The position numbers were made by a program, and so were the translations under genes. Source: a virus. From it: a DNA stretch of 27,333 bases. Where the stretch lies: positions 1 to 27,333 of IMG/VR virus record IMGVR_UViG_3300035698_011340; one strand, given 5' to 3'. Under the pieces are notes generated by a model that was given only the letters and a program-made list of their open reading frames with translations, had not been told where the DNA came from and made no database searches. Positions 12,915 through 19,883 of this stretch are shown here, one piece after another (position 1 is the first letter of the stretch; the number at the start of each line of letters is the position of its first letter).

Positions 12915-13111
12915 GATCTCTCACCGCCCAGATCCAGGCCGTTGAACGCGCCATAGGGGTGGAGAAGAAGGGCAACGCCCCCGACGCCCCCTACACCATC
13001 ACCAGCCTGACCGACGCGATCACCACCCTGCGCTGGTGCGAGAAGAACAAACCTATCATCGAGGCAATCATAAAGGAGCGGACTCATGGAACTGACAATC
13101 GCCAACAATAA
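12911..13111 (+). CDS. Small helical protein, unknown function
   Basis: 66 residues; ATG 12911 overlaps the preceding stop (ATGA). Sequence MRSLTAQIQAVERAIGVEKK followed by SLTDAITTLRWCEKNKPIIEAIIKE is helical, without recognisable motif. Its end overlaps the start of the next gene by 26 bases and contains that gene's ribosome binding site. Confidence 0.6.
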   Translation: MRSLTAQIQAVERAIGVEKKGNAPDAPYTITSLTDAITTLRWCEKNKPIIEAIIKERTHGTDNRQQ

Positions 13112-13388
13112 TCTCAAGCAGGCCATGGCGACAAGGCCCTTCAAGGAAGCCCACTTCGCCACGTTCCCGCCTGAGCTGGTCGAACGCTGCATCCTGGCCG
13201 GATGTCCGGCCGGCGGCGTGGTGCTGGACCCTTTTGGCGGTGCCGGCACCACGGGGCTCGTTGCAGACCGGCTGCAGCGCAGCGCCATCCTGGTCGAGAT
13301 CAACTCAGAGTACGCCGTGATCGCCCGCAATCGTATCGATGCCGACCGCGACCCGATCCCGCTGGTAAACCTCATGGAGGCCACATGA
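13086..13388 (+). CDS. C-terminal half of a beta-class DNA methyltransferase (N6-A/N4-C)
   Basis: 100 residues with AAAGGAGCGG 5' of ATG 13086. Residues 19-90 (FKEAHFATFPPELVERCILAGC, then VVLDPFGGAGTTGLVA, and AILVEIN) are the end portion of N6_N4_Mtase enzymes: motif X and the AdoMet-binding motif I DPFGGAGT (48-55) with acidic motif II E71. Beta-class enzymes carry the catalytic DPPY-type motif IV before these; it is missing, and I found no matching frame upstream. Typical length is 230-400. It could bind AdoMet but should not methylate DNA alone. Confidence 0.82.
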   Translation: MELTIANNNLKQAMATRPFKEAHFATFPPELVERCILAGCPAGGVVLDPFGGAGTTGLVADRLQRSAILVEINSEYAVIARNRIDADRDPIPLVNLMEAT

Positions 13389-13612
13389 ACTCCTGCCCGG
13401 CGTGCCGCTGCAAACTCAGGATCATCAGGACCGTTTGCGTCGACAACGCCGTGCGTCGCCGTCGCTCGTGCCCCCAATGCAGCCGACGCTTCAACACCGT
13501 CGAGCTGCTGATCAGCAAGCCTTGTCCGGACGGGTCGGTGATGGTGATGGAGCCACCGTTCAGGCCTGCCGGGGAACAGATTGGAAAACTCGCAAGAAAG
13601 GGGTCGAAATGA
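13385..13612 (+). CDS. NrdR-like zinc-ribbon protein
   Basis: 75 residues; ATG 13385 overlaps the methyltransferase stop. Cysteines C4, C7, C29 and C32 frame VCVDNAVRRRRSCPQCSRRFNTVELL, which closely follows the N-terminal zinc ribbon of NrdR (CPxC...DS..RRRRxCxxCxxRFTTxE). The ATP-cone domain of NrdR is absent. NrdR represses ribonucleotide reductase genes; whether this ribbon alone binds NrdR boxes is unknown. It may be a general phage transcription factor of the ribbon type. Confidence 0.75.
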   Translation: MNSCPACRCKLRIIRTVCVDNAVRRRRSCPQCSRRFNTVELLISKPCPDGSVMVMEPPFRPAGEQIGKLARKGSK

Positions 13613-14202
13613 TCACCGATGAATGGTCACCGCAACAAGTGGCACACTTCCGCCGCACCGTCAGGAATAGCCACAACAGCGCTGACGCGGCACGGACGCT
13701 TGGTGTGTCCAACGAAACCGTACACAGGGTGTGCCGCGCGCTGGAGATACCCGTAGCACTCAACAACTGGCTGATGGTTGTGGCGCCCAAAGGCACCATC
13801 GGCGGCGGCCTGTCGAAGCTTCACAGGATTGAGGGGAGGCGACATCGCCACGACCCGACCGGGCCGAAGATGCCGGCATCACCAACAGGCGAAGAGGCTG
13901 TTGCCGGCACATTCCCAGCCAGCGTCCGGTTTCCGCCCACCGTGCGCCGCATAATCGTCGCCGCCGAGAAGTATTACGACATCCAGCCCGGTGTGATCGA
14001 GGGCACCGGGCGCGACAGGAAGACCTCGCAGGCCCGCCATGCCGCAATCCATGCTGCGCACATACTGGTTCCGAGACTTTCATCCTGCGAACTGGGCAGG
14101 AGGTTTAACCGGGACCACGCCACCATCCTGTATGTGCTGGGCAAGCCGACAGAGCCCTGTCGGGACTTCATTGATCTGGTGATGGAGGTGTTTGGCCAAT
14201 GA
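13609..14202 (+). CDS. DnaA domain IV protein with N-terminal helix-turn-helix
   Basis: 197 residues; ATG 13609 overlaps the previous stop. Residues about 5-48 form a simple helix-turn-helix (ADAARTLGVSNETVHRVCRALEIP). After a linker, residues about 108-180 match the DNA-box-binding domain IV of DnaA: SQARHAAIHAAHILVPRLSS and CELGRRFNRDHATILYVLGK, keeping the R-D-H-x-T signature (168-172) that reads DnaA boxes. The AAA+ domain is absent, so it is not an initiator ATPase. It may compete with host DnaA or mark the phage origin. Next to replication genes (inference). Confidence 0.82.
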   Translation: MITDEWSPQQVAHFRRTVRNSHNSADAARTLGVSNETVHRVCRALEIPVALNNWLMVVAPKGTIGGGLSKLHRIEGRRHRHDPTGPKMPASPTGEEAVAGTFPASVRFPPTVRRIIVAAEKYYDIQPGVIEGTGRDRKTSQARHAAIHAAHILVPRLSSCELGRRFNRDHATILYVLGKPTEPCRDFIDLVMEVFGQ

Positions 14203-14566
14203 GCAAACCTCGTGAACGAATTCTCGACTACGCAAGGGATATTGTCGAGTACATCCTTGATGTGGACGCCTCACACCAAGAAGTGCTGAGAATGATCGGT
14301 AGCCCTATAGAGCAGATATTGCTTGAGGCACTGTATGTTCAGACGCTTTTGCACCACCCGGGATACATAAGGTTTTTGGCTCTGTTGAAGCCCTCAACGA
14401 AGGCGACAACACATCCAATGTGTGCGTGATCCCGCAAGCATATATCGGGAAGTATCGTGTTGATTTTCTTGTTTGCGACAGGGCTGCAATCAAGGATTTC
14501 TGGTTGGTAGTTGAGTGCGACGGCCACGCCTTCCACGAAAAGACAAAGGAACAGGCTCATGCGTGA
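14199..14566 (+). pseudogene. Broken PD-(D/E)XK-type nuclease (DUF559/Vsr-like), frameshifted and C-terminally truncated
   Basis: The first frame (14199-14429, 76 codons) holds SPIEQILLEALY, typical of the family's start, then derails. The continuation is in another frame from about 14340: FAPPGIHKVFGSVEALNEGD, then YRVDFLV and WLVVECDGHAFHEKTKEQAH, which supplies the catalytic D and E-x-D. One extra base near 14330-14352 (for example in the TTTT run at 14346-14349) would join them. The protein then stops at 14566, where the family continues with a conserved R/D-rich helix, so it is truncated too. AT-richer than its neighbours. A sequencing indel could explain the shift but not the truncation. 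Confidence 0.65.
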
Positions 14567-15212
14567 GTTCACCAAAGTATCAAACTCCATATGGAACAGC
14601 ACCAAGTTCAACAGCCTTCATGACGACCAGGCAAAGCTTGCATATCTGTACATGCTGACCTGCCCACACTCCAATTCGTCGGGCTGTTATACGCTCAAGC
14701 AAGGGTATGCAGCAGCAGATCTGAATTGGAGTTTTGAGGCTATATCAAAGGCTATCGAAAGCCTTTCAAGTGCCGGTCTTATAGACTTCGACAAGGCGTC
14801 AGAGACAGTCAGAATAGTAAATTGGGTGTCTTTCAATCCGCCAACCAATGCAAAACATGCGATCGGCATTCTCGCCCACCTCAAGTCTGCATCGTCACGC
14901 GAACTGAAACTTCAATCACTCCAAGAGTTTAGCGACTGTATCGAGGCCAAGGGCTTTAACCGCGACCGGGCCAGTGGGGAGGCTTTGGTCAAGGCTATCG
15001 GGACGATGTTCAAAGCCTATCAAAAGGGTATCACCACCGAGACCGAGACCGAGACCGAGAGTAGACCAGACCAAGACACAGATGGAGACCTAGACTCGCA
15101 CGCGCTTGCGCGCGCGAGGACGGCGCCTGCCGCTGCCACGCCCAAGGGCGCGTCAGGGCCGTCCAGGGAACTTGTGTCATTTGTTGCCAACGGAATGAGG
15201 AATGGCAGATGA
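14559..15212 (+). CDS. Probable phage replication protein (winged-helix, O-like)
   Basis: 217 residues from ATG 14559 with AAAGGAACAGG upstream, overlapping the nuclease remnant by 8 bases. The start (FTKVSNSIWNSTKFNSLHDD, then QAKLAYLYMLTCPHSNSSGCY, YTLKQGYAAADLNWSFEAI, KAIESLSSAGLIDFDKASET) is the two-step winged-helix pattern seen at the N-terminus of phage replisome organisers. A TETETETE stretch encoded by a hexamer repeat (15036-15059) and a basic, alanine-rich tail follow. Lambda O is the best-known analogue, though the sequence is not clearly homologous. Confidence 0.65.
   Translation: MREFTKVSNSIWNSTKFNSLHDDQAKLAYLYMLTCPHSNSSGCYTLKQGYAAADLNWSFEAISKAIESLSSAGLIDFDKASETVRIVNWVSFNPPTNAKHAIGILAHLKSASSRELKLQSLQEFSDCIEAKGFNRDRASGEALVKAIGTMFKAYQKGITTETETETESRPDQDTDGDLDSHALARARTAPAAATPKGASGPSRELVSFVANGMRNGR
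15036..15059 (+). repeat. Four tandem ACCGAG hexamers
   Basis: Perfect 4 x 6 bp repeat coding for (Thr-Glu)4 inside the putative replication gene; similar AGACC elements continue to about 15092. It may be a simple slippage repeat or iterons. Confidence 0.8.
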
Positions 15213-15469
15213 CCACCAAAACCAGAATCCCGGACTGGTCGCTTCTCACCAACGCGGAGATGGCGGCGGAACTGTGCAGGGTTTCAGGATGTCCTGAACG
15301 CGGTGCGGAACATGTTGTGCGCACATGGGTCGAGCGTGGCTGGAGTATCGGCAACACCTGCTACCCCGCCATCAGGGGTCGCACGCTTCGCCGTCGCTCC
15401 ATGGGCAGGCCGGCGCCCGATCATCTTGCATGGTTCACCCCGGTCATCGAGGCGTGGCTCCGTGGGTAA
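15209..15469 (+). CDS. Small protein of unknown function
   Basis: 86 residues; ATG 15209 overlaps the previous stop (ATGA). WSLLTNAEMAAELCRVSGC and RGRTLRRRSMGRPAPDHLAW suggest a small helix-turn-helix-like or adaptor fold, but no family is recognised. Overlaps the HNH gene start by 8 bases. Confidence 0.6.
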   Translation: MTTKTRIPDWSLLTNAEMAAELCRVSGCPERGAEHVVRTWVERGWSIGNTCYPAIRGRTLRRRSMGRPAPDHLAWFTPVIEAWLRG

Positions 15470-15785
15470 GCGCCGTCAATCCATCATCGATCGCATCATG
15501 GAGCGGGTCGAGGTCTGTGATGAAACAGGCTGCCATCTGTGGACAGGACCACTTTCAGGCGATGGCCGTGGCGGTGGATATCCCCGCATGAACCTGGACG
15601 GCCAGACGGTCGCGGTGCATCGCGTCGTGTTCACGCACCATCACGGCTACATCCCCGGCAAGAAGCAGATCGATCACAAGTGCAGGACAAGGCGCTGTGT
15701 GAACGAGAAACACCTCGAGCTCGTCACCCACAAACAGAACCAGCGGCGACGCGATGCCGCGAGAAAGGAAGCACAGAATGTTTAA
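15462..15785 (+). CDS. HNH endonuclease (HNH_3 type)
   Basis: 107 residues with a GTG start at 15462 overlapping the preceding gene; an ATG at 15498 is a less likely alternative. The motif runs CHLWTGP...GYPRMNLDG...VHRVVFTHHHGYIP...QIDHKCRTRRCVNEKHLELVTHKQN, giving H53, D71-H72, C74, C79, N81 and H84 of the HNH_3 / homing-type metal site. Such free-standing HNH genes are frequent in phage early regions, either as homing endonucleases or as packaging/recombination factors. No intron or split gene is visible nearby. Confidence 0.85.
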   Translation: MGKRRQSIIDRIMERVEVCDETGCHLWTGPLSGDGRGGGYPRMNLDGQTVAVHRVVFTHHHGYIPGKKQIDHKCRTRRCVNEKHLELVTHKQNQRRRDAARKEAQNV

Positions 15786-16101
15786 CAGATCCGGATTTCT
15801 GGCGGCCGCACTGACAGGATTGATCGGCGCGATGTCAAGACCGTTGTTCACTGGCGCATCTGCACCGTTGATGCCTCGCCCTGGCCCTGGCGATAACAGA
15901 AGAACCGAACACTTTGGGTACAGGCAAAGCCACCGTTCGCGCGGCGGTACCATGCGCCCTTCACGCGATGTGGGGATATTAACGACACCGGCACAGGTCA
16001 AGATCAACAGGATGACCAATTGGCAGGCGACCCAGTGGTCAAGGGCCGGCTGCAAGGAGCGGGATATCGATACATATCTGGAAATGAAGCGGAGGCCCTG
16101 A
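15778..16101 (+). CDS. Unknown protein with hydrophobic N-terminus
   Basis: 107 residues; ATG 15778 has AAAGGAAG upstream and overlaps the HNH gene by 8 bases. The start FLAAALTGLIGAMSRPLF is moderately hydrophobic, the middle is proline- and arginine-rich, and the end (NWQATQWSRAGCKERDIDTYLEMKRRP) is helical and basic. No family recognised. The 190 bases that follow contain a hairpin GCTGA/TCAGC near 16121-16137 but no clear separate gene. Confidence 0.5.
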   Translation: MFNRSGFLAAALTGLIGAMSRPLFTGASAPLMPRPGPGDNRRTEHFGYRQSHRSRGGTMRPSRDVGILTTPAQVKINRMTNWQATQWSRAGCKERDIDTYLEMKRRP

Positions 16102-16291
16102 TCAGGCAGCACCGCAAACGCTGAGCCTTGTTCAGCCCAACACCACGGGAAGTGGAGAGAAAAAGCAGATGCCGCAATGCCTGCAACAGCGACGGGCGCT
16201 AAAGCCCACCGTGGAGAGGTTAGTAACAGTGGGCGTACCCGATAGCGGCACAATAGGCCGCAAAAGCAGTTGGATAAAAAAAGGCGACGCA

Positions 16292-16921
16292 ATGTCAAAG
16301 CGCAAAAACCGCAGAAAACAGCTAATAAAGGCTGGGATACTGCCGGCAAAAGGCACCAAACAAAAATCGGGCGCGCAACTTCGCCAGATCTATGGTCACG
16401 GCTCGCCGACGCGCGAACTGAAGCTGCGCAAGGCCGAGGCGTTGGGGCTTATCCGCTACCGCGAGGATGCGGACGGCACCCGTGTTGCTGTGCTGCCCAA
16501 GGGCATGAACTGGAATCAGTCCACCGAACCGCTGGACGTGTTGTTGTTCAGGGCCAGGGCGAGCGCCAGGGACAGCGAGAAGTTGCGGGTCATTGCTGAT
16601 CGTCGCTATGCCGCCGCCATGCGTCTCGGGTACCTGCGTTTCGTCGTGACAGGCCGGGGAGGCCCGGCGCTGAGCCAGTACCACATCACCAGCGAGAATG
16701 AAGAGGCCCCGGATCGCTCGCTGACCGAGGACGAGAAGATCGAGCGTGAGGAACGCGCCCATATGTTGTGGCGAGAGGCCATGCAGATACTGAGCGCACA
16801 AGCACCGCTTTCAATTTCACCCCTGCACACACTGCTGGACTGCCGCTGGCCGTCTGCAACCCGGATCGAGCGCGCGGTGGCCGGTCTGGATGTGCTTGCC
16901 GAATACTGGAGGATTGTTTGA
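16292..16921 (+). CDS. Phage protein of unknown function
   Basis: 209 residues from ATG 16292 (AAAAAAGGCGA upstream). An in-frame ATG at 16169 with GGAGAG would add 41 residues (MPQCLQQRRA...) and cannot be excluded. The start is strongly basic (MSKRKNRRKQLIKAG); the region SPTRELKLRKAEALGLIRYRED suggests a winged-helix-like fold. Its stop overlaps the next start (TGATG). Not recognised. Confidence 0.65.
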   Translation: MSKRKNRRKQLIKAGILPAKGTKQKSGAQLRQIYGHGSPTRELKLRKAEALGLIRYREDADGTRVAVLPKGMNWNQSTEPLDVLLFRARASARDSEKLRVIADRRYAAAMRLGYLRFVVTGRGGPALSQYHITSENEEAPDRSLTEDEKIEREERAHMLWREAMQILSAQAPLSISPLHTLLDCRWPSATRIERAVAGLDVLAEYWRIV

Positions 16922-18213
16922 TGACCGACATACGCAAGGAACTGGAGCATTTCGGGCACGAGCCTGTGCTGGCTGCAGCGTTTGGTGAGGTGCCGCCCAC
17001 CATCACCCGGGCAATCGCGGTGATTGACGGTCTGGTCGCTGCTCTTAAGGAGATACAGCCAATGGTGGACTGCGAGGCGCGACGCACCGTGTATAAATAC
17101 CCTCTGAGCAAACACCATCAAAAACTGGCGGACCAGGTCGAAGCAGCCTTGGCTAGCGTAACCGGAAATGGGGACAACGTCTGGCCCAGCCCTGAAGATT
17201 ATTGGAAGGGAACCATGTTCACAGAGACCGGCTTCGATGAGGACGGCGCATGGTGCGCCCGCAAGGTGTCGCCATACGAACCAACACCAAAACCTGACGA
17301 CCCGAGCAAGACGGCCGGCGAGAACGGCGGCATGCTGTGGGAAGTTGAAATGGATGATGGCAAGGATGAGGATGGACACGTACTCAGCCAGCAATTGGGG
17401 TGCGATGCATCCGGCCAATGGCACTACGACCCGCTCAAGGCGTATCGGGACGAGAACGCGCGGTTGCGCGATACGGTCACCGGCTTGCGGAATGCCCGAG
17501 AGGCGGCGACGGAGCCATTTGGCGGTTCCATAGAGTCGGTACGGAAGTTCCCGTGCCCAGAGTGTATGCCGGGCGTGAATGCTGACAGGGTTCAGACTGT
17601 TGTTGGCACCCAGATTCTGCCCGGTCATAGATGGGCCAGCATGAAAGACGGCGACCGCCTCGGGTGCGGCTACGCACCCGCAGCCCGTTCGGTAACAGAC
17701 TTTCTGCTCCACAACAGCATGTTTCGGTTTAACGCCGAGGAATGCGGCGATGAGGTCTGTGTCAGCGCCGCCATTGGCGTCGTGAGCCCTGAGACCATGG
17801 AGGGGTCAACCCAAAGCCTCTTCAACGACATCCGCAATGGTCAGATATCCCAACCATCAACAGGGATTGACGATCCCCCCAGCATCATCGAGTGGGTCGA
17901 CTCCCGTGGCGCATCCAGCGGCTGGGAGTTCATCAGCGATGTGAAGTCGTCCAGCCACTGCAAGATGCAGTCAATCGGCTGGATTGTGGCTGAAACCGAG
18001 GACTGCATCGCCCTGGCTCCGCACATCGGGATCGAAAGCGATGGCGACCACCAGTGCTGCGGCGTGATGTGGATACCGAAGTGCGCCATCACCAGCACCA
18101 CGGTTCAGGGGAAGCGGCTTCGCCGGGCCAGGTCGCAAATGGACGCTCTTCGCGAAGAATACCTCAACACCAAGAAACCCGGCAGATCCAGCCCTAGCAA
18201 AGGAGGTTTGTGA
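16921..18213 (+). CDS. Large cysteine-containing protein of unknown function
   Basis: 430 residues; ATG 16921 overlaps the previous stop. The N-terminal 60 residues are helical (TITRAIAVIDGLVAALKEIQ), followed by acidic and proline-rich stretches and a CxxC (FPCPECMPG). The C-terminal half has FLLHNSMFRFNAEECGDE and WEFISDVKSSSHCKMQSIGW, then EDCIALAPHIG and CCGVMWIPKCAIT. The MQSIGWIV...HIG...GVMWIPK run looks like a conserved phage module that I cannot name. Several modules may have joined here. It ends just before an AAAGGAGG ribosome binding site for the next gene. Confidence 0.65.
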   Translation: MTDIRKELEHFGHEPVLAAAFGEVPPTITRAIAVIDGLVAALKEIQPMVDCEARRTVYKYPLSKHHQKLADQVEAALASVTGNGDNVWPSPEDYWKGTMFTETGFDEDGAWCARKVSPYEPTPKPDDPSKTAGENGGMLWEVEMDDGKDEDGHVLSQQLGCDASGQWHYDPLKAYRDENARLRDTVTGLRNAREAATEPFGGSIESVRKFPCPECMPGVNADRVQTVVGTQILPGHRWASMKDGDRLGCGYAPAARSVTDFLLHNSMFRFNAEECGDEVCVSAAIGVVSPETMEGSTQSLFNDIRNGQISQPSTGIDDPPSIIEWVDSRGASSGWEFISDVKSSSHCKMQSIGWIVAETEDCIALAPHIGIESDGDHQCCGVMWIPKCAITSTTVQGKRLRRARSQMDALREEYLNTKKPGRSSPSKGGL

Positions 18214-18788
18214 TGACGGATGACCAATACAAGGCACCTTGCCATTTCTGCTCAACGATAGTGGATACGTACGTCAGTCCTATGGGCCTGTGTGACGATC
18301 ACAAGCACAAGTTGTATAGCGATGAGTTGAGCGACCTTTTGCGGAGCAAGGTGCTGCCGCTGACAAAATTCGCCAGGCCTAAAGGGATTGACGCTGAGCC
18401 CGGCAACGATGTTGCATTCAAATGCACCGAATGCCGTGACACAGGTCGTGTTTTCGTGCCGCCGCCCGATTGCTATGGCAACGAAACAAAGCCATGCCCC
18501 AACGGATGCAAGCCTGAACAGGACTTCGCCGACCACCCCATATCAATATTCGAGGCTAAGGCCCATAAATCCAGGAGCGGGGCCGACTGGACGCCGCGCG
18601 ACACGCTGATCGCCATGCTGCGTGATATCGACGAAGGCAGGTTCGACCCTGACGCCATGGTCATTGCATGGCGTCAGAAGGATGCTGACGGGTCGACCAG
18701 CGGGTTCTTCAACTCGGGACCGGACCTTCAAACATCGATCGGTGTGCTGGAGGTTGCCAAGGCCCGGTTGCTGGCGGAGATCGCCTGA
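18213..18788 (+). CDS. Double zinc-finger protein of unknown function
   Basis: 191 residues; ATG 18213 lies 6 bases after AAAGGAGG; a GTG one codon upstream is less well placed. Cysteines C10, C13, C27 with H30 could form one zinc site; C71, C74, C95 and C99 (CTECRDTG...CPNGC) form a DnaJ-type second site. The C-terminal half has RDTLIAMLRDIDEGRFDPDAMVIAWR, a phage domain I have no function for. Last gene before a hairpin terminator. Confidence 0.65.
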   Translation: MTDDQYKAPCHFCSTIVDTYVSPMGLCDDHKHKLYSDELSDLLRSKVLPLTKFARPKGIDAEPGNDVAFKCTECRDTGRVFVPPPDCYGNETKPCPNGCKPEQDFADHPISIFEAKAHKSRSGADWTPRDTLIAMLRDIDEGRFDPDAMVIAWRQKDADGSTSGFFNSGPDLQTSIGVLEVAKARLLAEIA

Positions 18789-18801
18789 ACAAGACTTGCG
18801 C

Positions 18802-18823
18802 AAACCGCCACATATAGCGGTTT
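18802..18823 (+). terminator. Hairpin, probable terminator of the rightward early operon
   Basis: Perfect 7-bp stem AAACCGC/GCGGTTT with an 8-base loop, 13 bases after the last early stop. There is no long T-run after it, so it may be a weak or factor-dependent terminator. Confidence 0.5.
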
Positions 18824-18848
18824 CGTGTCGATTTCACACTTTGGGTAG

Positions 18849-18877
18849 TTGACGAGTCTGGCGCGCGCGCGTAGGGG
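18849..18877 (+). promoter_or_regulatory. Candidate late promoter
   Basis: TTGACG (18849-18854) with a 17-bp spacer made mostly of GC repeats and TAGGGG at 18872-18877. The -35 is good, the -10 poor. Its position between two terminators and before the packaging genes makes it a candidate late promoter. Confidence 0.35.
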
Positions 18878-18936
18878 CAATATCACTAGATTACCCAAAC
18901 TGCATCGAGAGGGCGGTTTGGTTCAACCAAGGCACA

Positions 18937-18971
18937 CCCCGGCAGAGCGCGCACGCTTCGTCGGGGTTTTT
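18937..18971 (+). terminator. Rho-independent terminator in the late leader
   Basis: Stem ACCCCG/CGGGGT with an internal loop and an inner AGCG/CGCT stem, followed by five T. It lies about 60 bases downstream of the candidate late promoter and 22 bases before the next start codon, so it may be an antitermination target. Confidence 0.7.
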
Positions 18972-18992
18972 CTATTGAAAGAGCGGAATTCA

Positions 18993-19721
18993 ATGTTGAA
19001 GGTCTACAAACAAATGGAACTCAGGCACGAATGCGTTGAGATGGCGTTGCGGCTGTTTGGCGGGCTAGCAGTCAATGGCCCTACCGGAGAAGACCCCATT
19101 CTTGATGCTGCGGATAAATTCTTTAACCACATCACCAGGGACATGGAGTTGGAAAAGCCTGTCGATACAGGCGAAACCAAGGTGGGACCATGGGGGCCGC
19201 ACCCCACAACGCCAACGGTAGGCCGCATCGTCCACTACCACACCAGCAACCCTGACCGGCAGTCCAACCACAATGGACACGGCCCGTATGCCGCCATCGT
19301 GACAAGGGTGTTCAGCCCCGGCACTGCCGACGAGATGTGCAATCTCACGGTATTCGCTGATCTTGATAGCCCGCTCCTGGTGGGGTCTGTCAGCCACCAA
19401 AGCAAGGTCAAGGAAAATCAGGGTGCCGCTGCCATGGCTCCCGACTTCTGGGTCTGGCCGCGTGAGGAGGCCGCGCTTGATCAGGCGTCCGAGGTCAAGA
19501 TGGGTCGAGCCATCAATCAGGCTGGCATGCCAAGGCGAAACCGCACAGATATGATGACTCCTGCCGAAAAGGCCATATATTCCGCGCAGCTTTGCCTTGA
19601 AGAAGCAGGTGCGCACCCGGATCTGACGAAGGCAGGCGAATTGCTTTGCGAAGCCCGCACACTTGTCTCCGATTATGTCGACAGATGTGGCGACACCTGC
19701 AACCAGGTCGGCGTCCGGTAG
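18993..19721 (+). CDS. Phage protein with small beta-barrel-like module
   Basis: 242 residues from ATG 18993 with GAAAGAG upstream. The central part (about 70-150: TVGRIVHYHTSN, HGPYAAIVTRVF, CNLTVFADLDSPLLVGSV, FWVWP) matches a widespread small phage module of alternating strands whose members often consist of little else. A C-terminal helical region (TPAEKAIYSAQLCLEEAGAH) follows. Function unknown; located just ahead of the terminase genes. Confidence 0.65.
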   Translation: MLKVYKQMELRHECVEMALRLFGGLAVNGPTGEDPILDAADKFFNHITRDMELEKPVDTGETKVGPWGPHPTTPTVGRIVHYHTSNPDRQSNHNGHGPYAAIVTRVFSPGTADEMCNLTVFADLDSPLLVGSVSHQSKVKENQGAAAMAPDFWVWPREEAALDQASEVKMGRAINQAGMPRRNRTDMMTPAEKAIYSAQLCLEEAGAHPDLTKAGELLCEARTLVSDYVDRCGDTCNQVGVR

Positions 19722-19748
19722 CGTTACGCATAACGTTACTTGTAACGC
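19721..19748. other. Palindromic GTTAC/GTAAC cluster
   Basis: GCGTTAC at 19721-19727 and the perfect palindrome CGTTAC-TT-GTAACG at 19734-19747 follow the preceding stop immediately. Could be an operator or an RNA hairpin. Confidence 0.5.
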
Positions 19749-19805
19749 CTCAGAACAAGGAGCGCCGCGAGATCGCAGAGCCGTTTGCCTGGACGGTGTG
19801 CTTGA

Positions 19806-19849
19806 TTGAGCCTTGGCCGGCAAGGGACCGCTCCCTGTTGCCGGCTCAA
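19806..19849 (+). other. Long hairpin upstream of terS
   Basis: TTGAGCC...GCCGGCAA...GGGA pairs with TCCC...TTGCCGGCTCAA. No T-run follows, so it is not a standard terminator. It may be an RNA structure or part of a packaging-recognition region, since it lies just ahead of the small terminase gene. Confidence 0.55.
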
Positions 19850-19883
19850 ACAGCGGCATCAAATTCACTAAAGGAGCGGACAC

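Noticed and set aside
14340-14350. Programmed frameshift site in the nuclease gene
   Set aside because: No X-XXY-YYZ heptamer in the correct phase and no obvious downstream pseudoknot; a plain indel is simpler, especially with the additional 3' truncation.
15030-15130. Possible CRISPR-like or other spaced repeat array
   Set aside because: The repeats are contiguous hexamers and GC-alternating runs, without spacers or 25-40 bp repeat units.
16606-17712. 368-codon minus-strand frame
   Set aside because: Antisense to two coupled plus-strand genes; no supporting start signal or motif.
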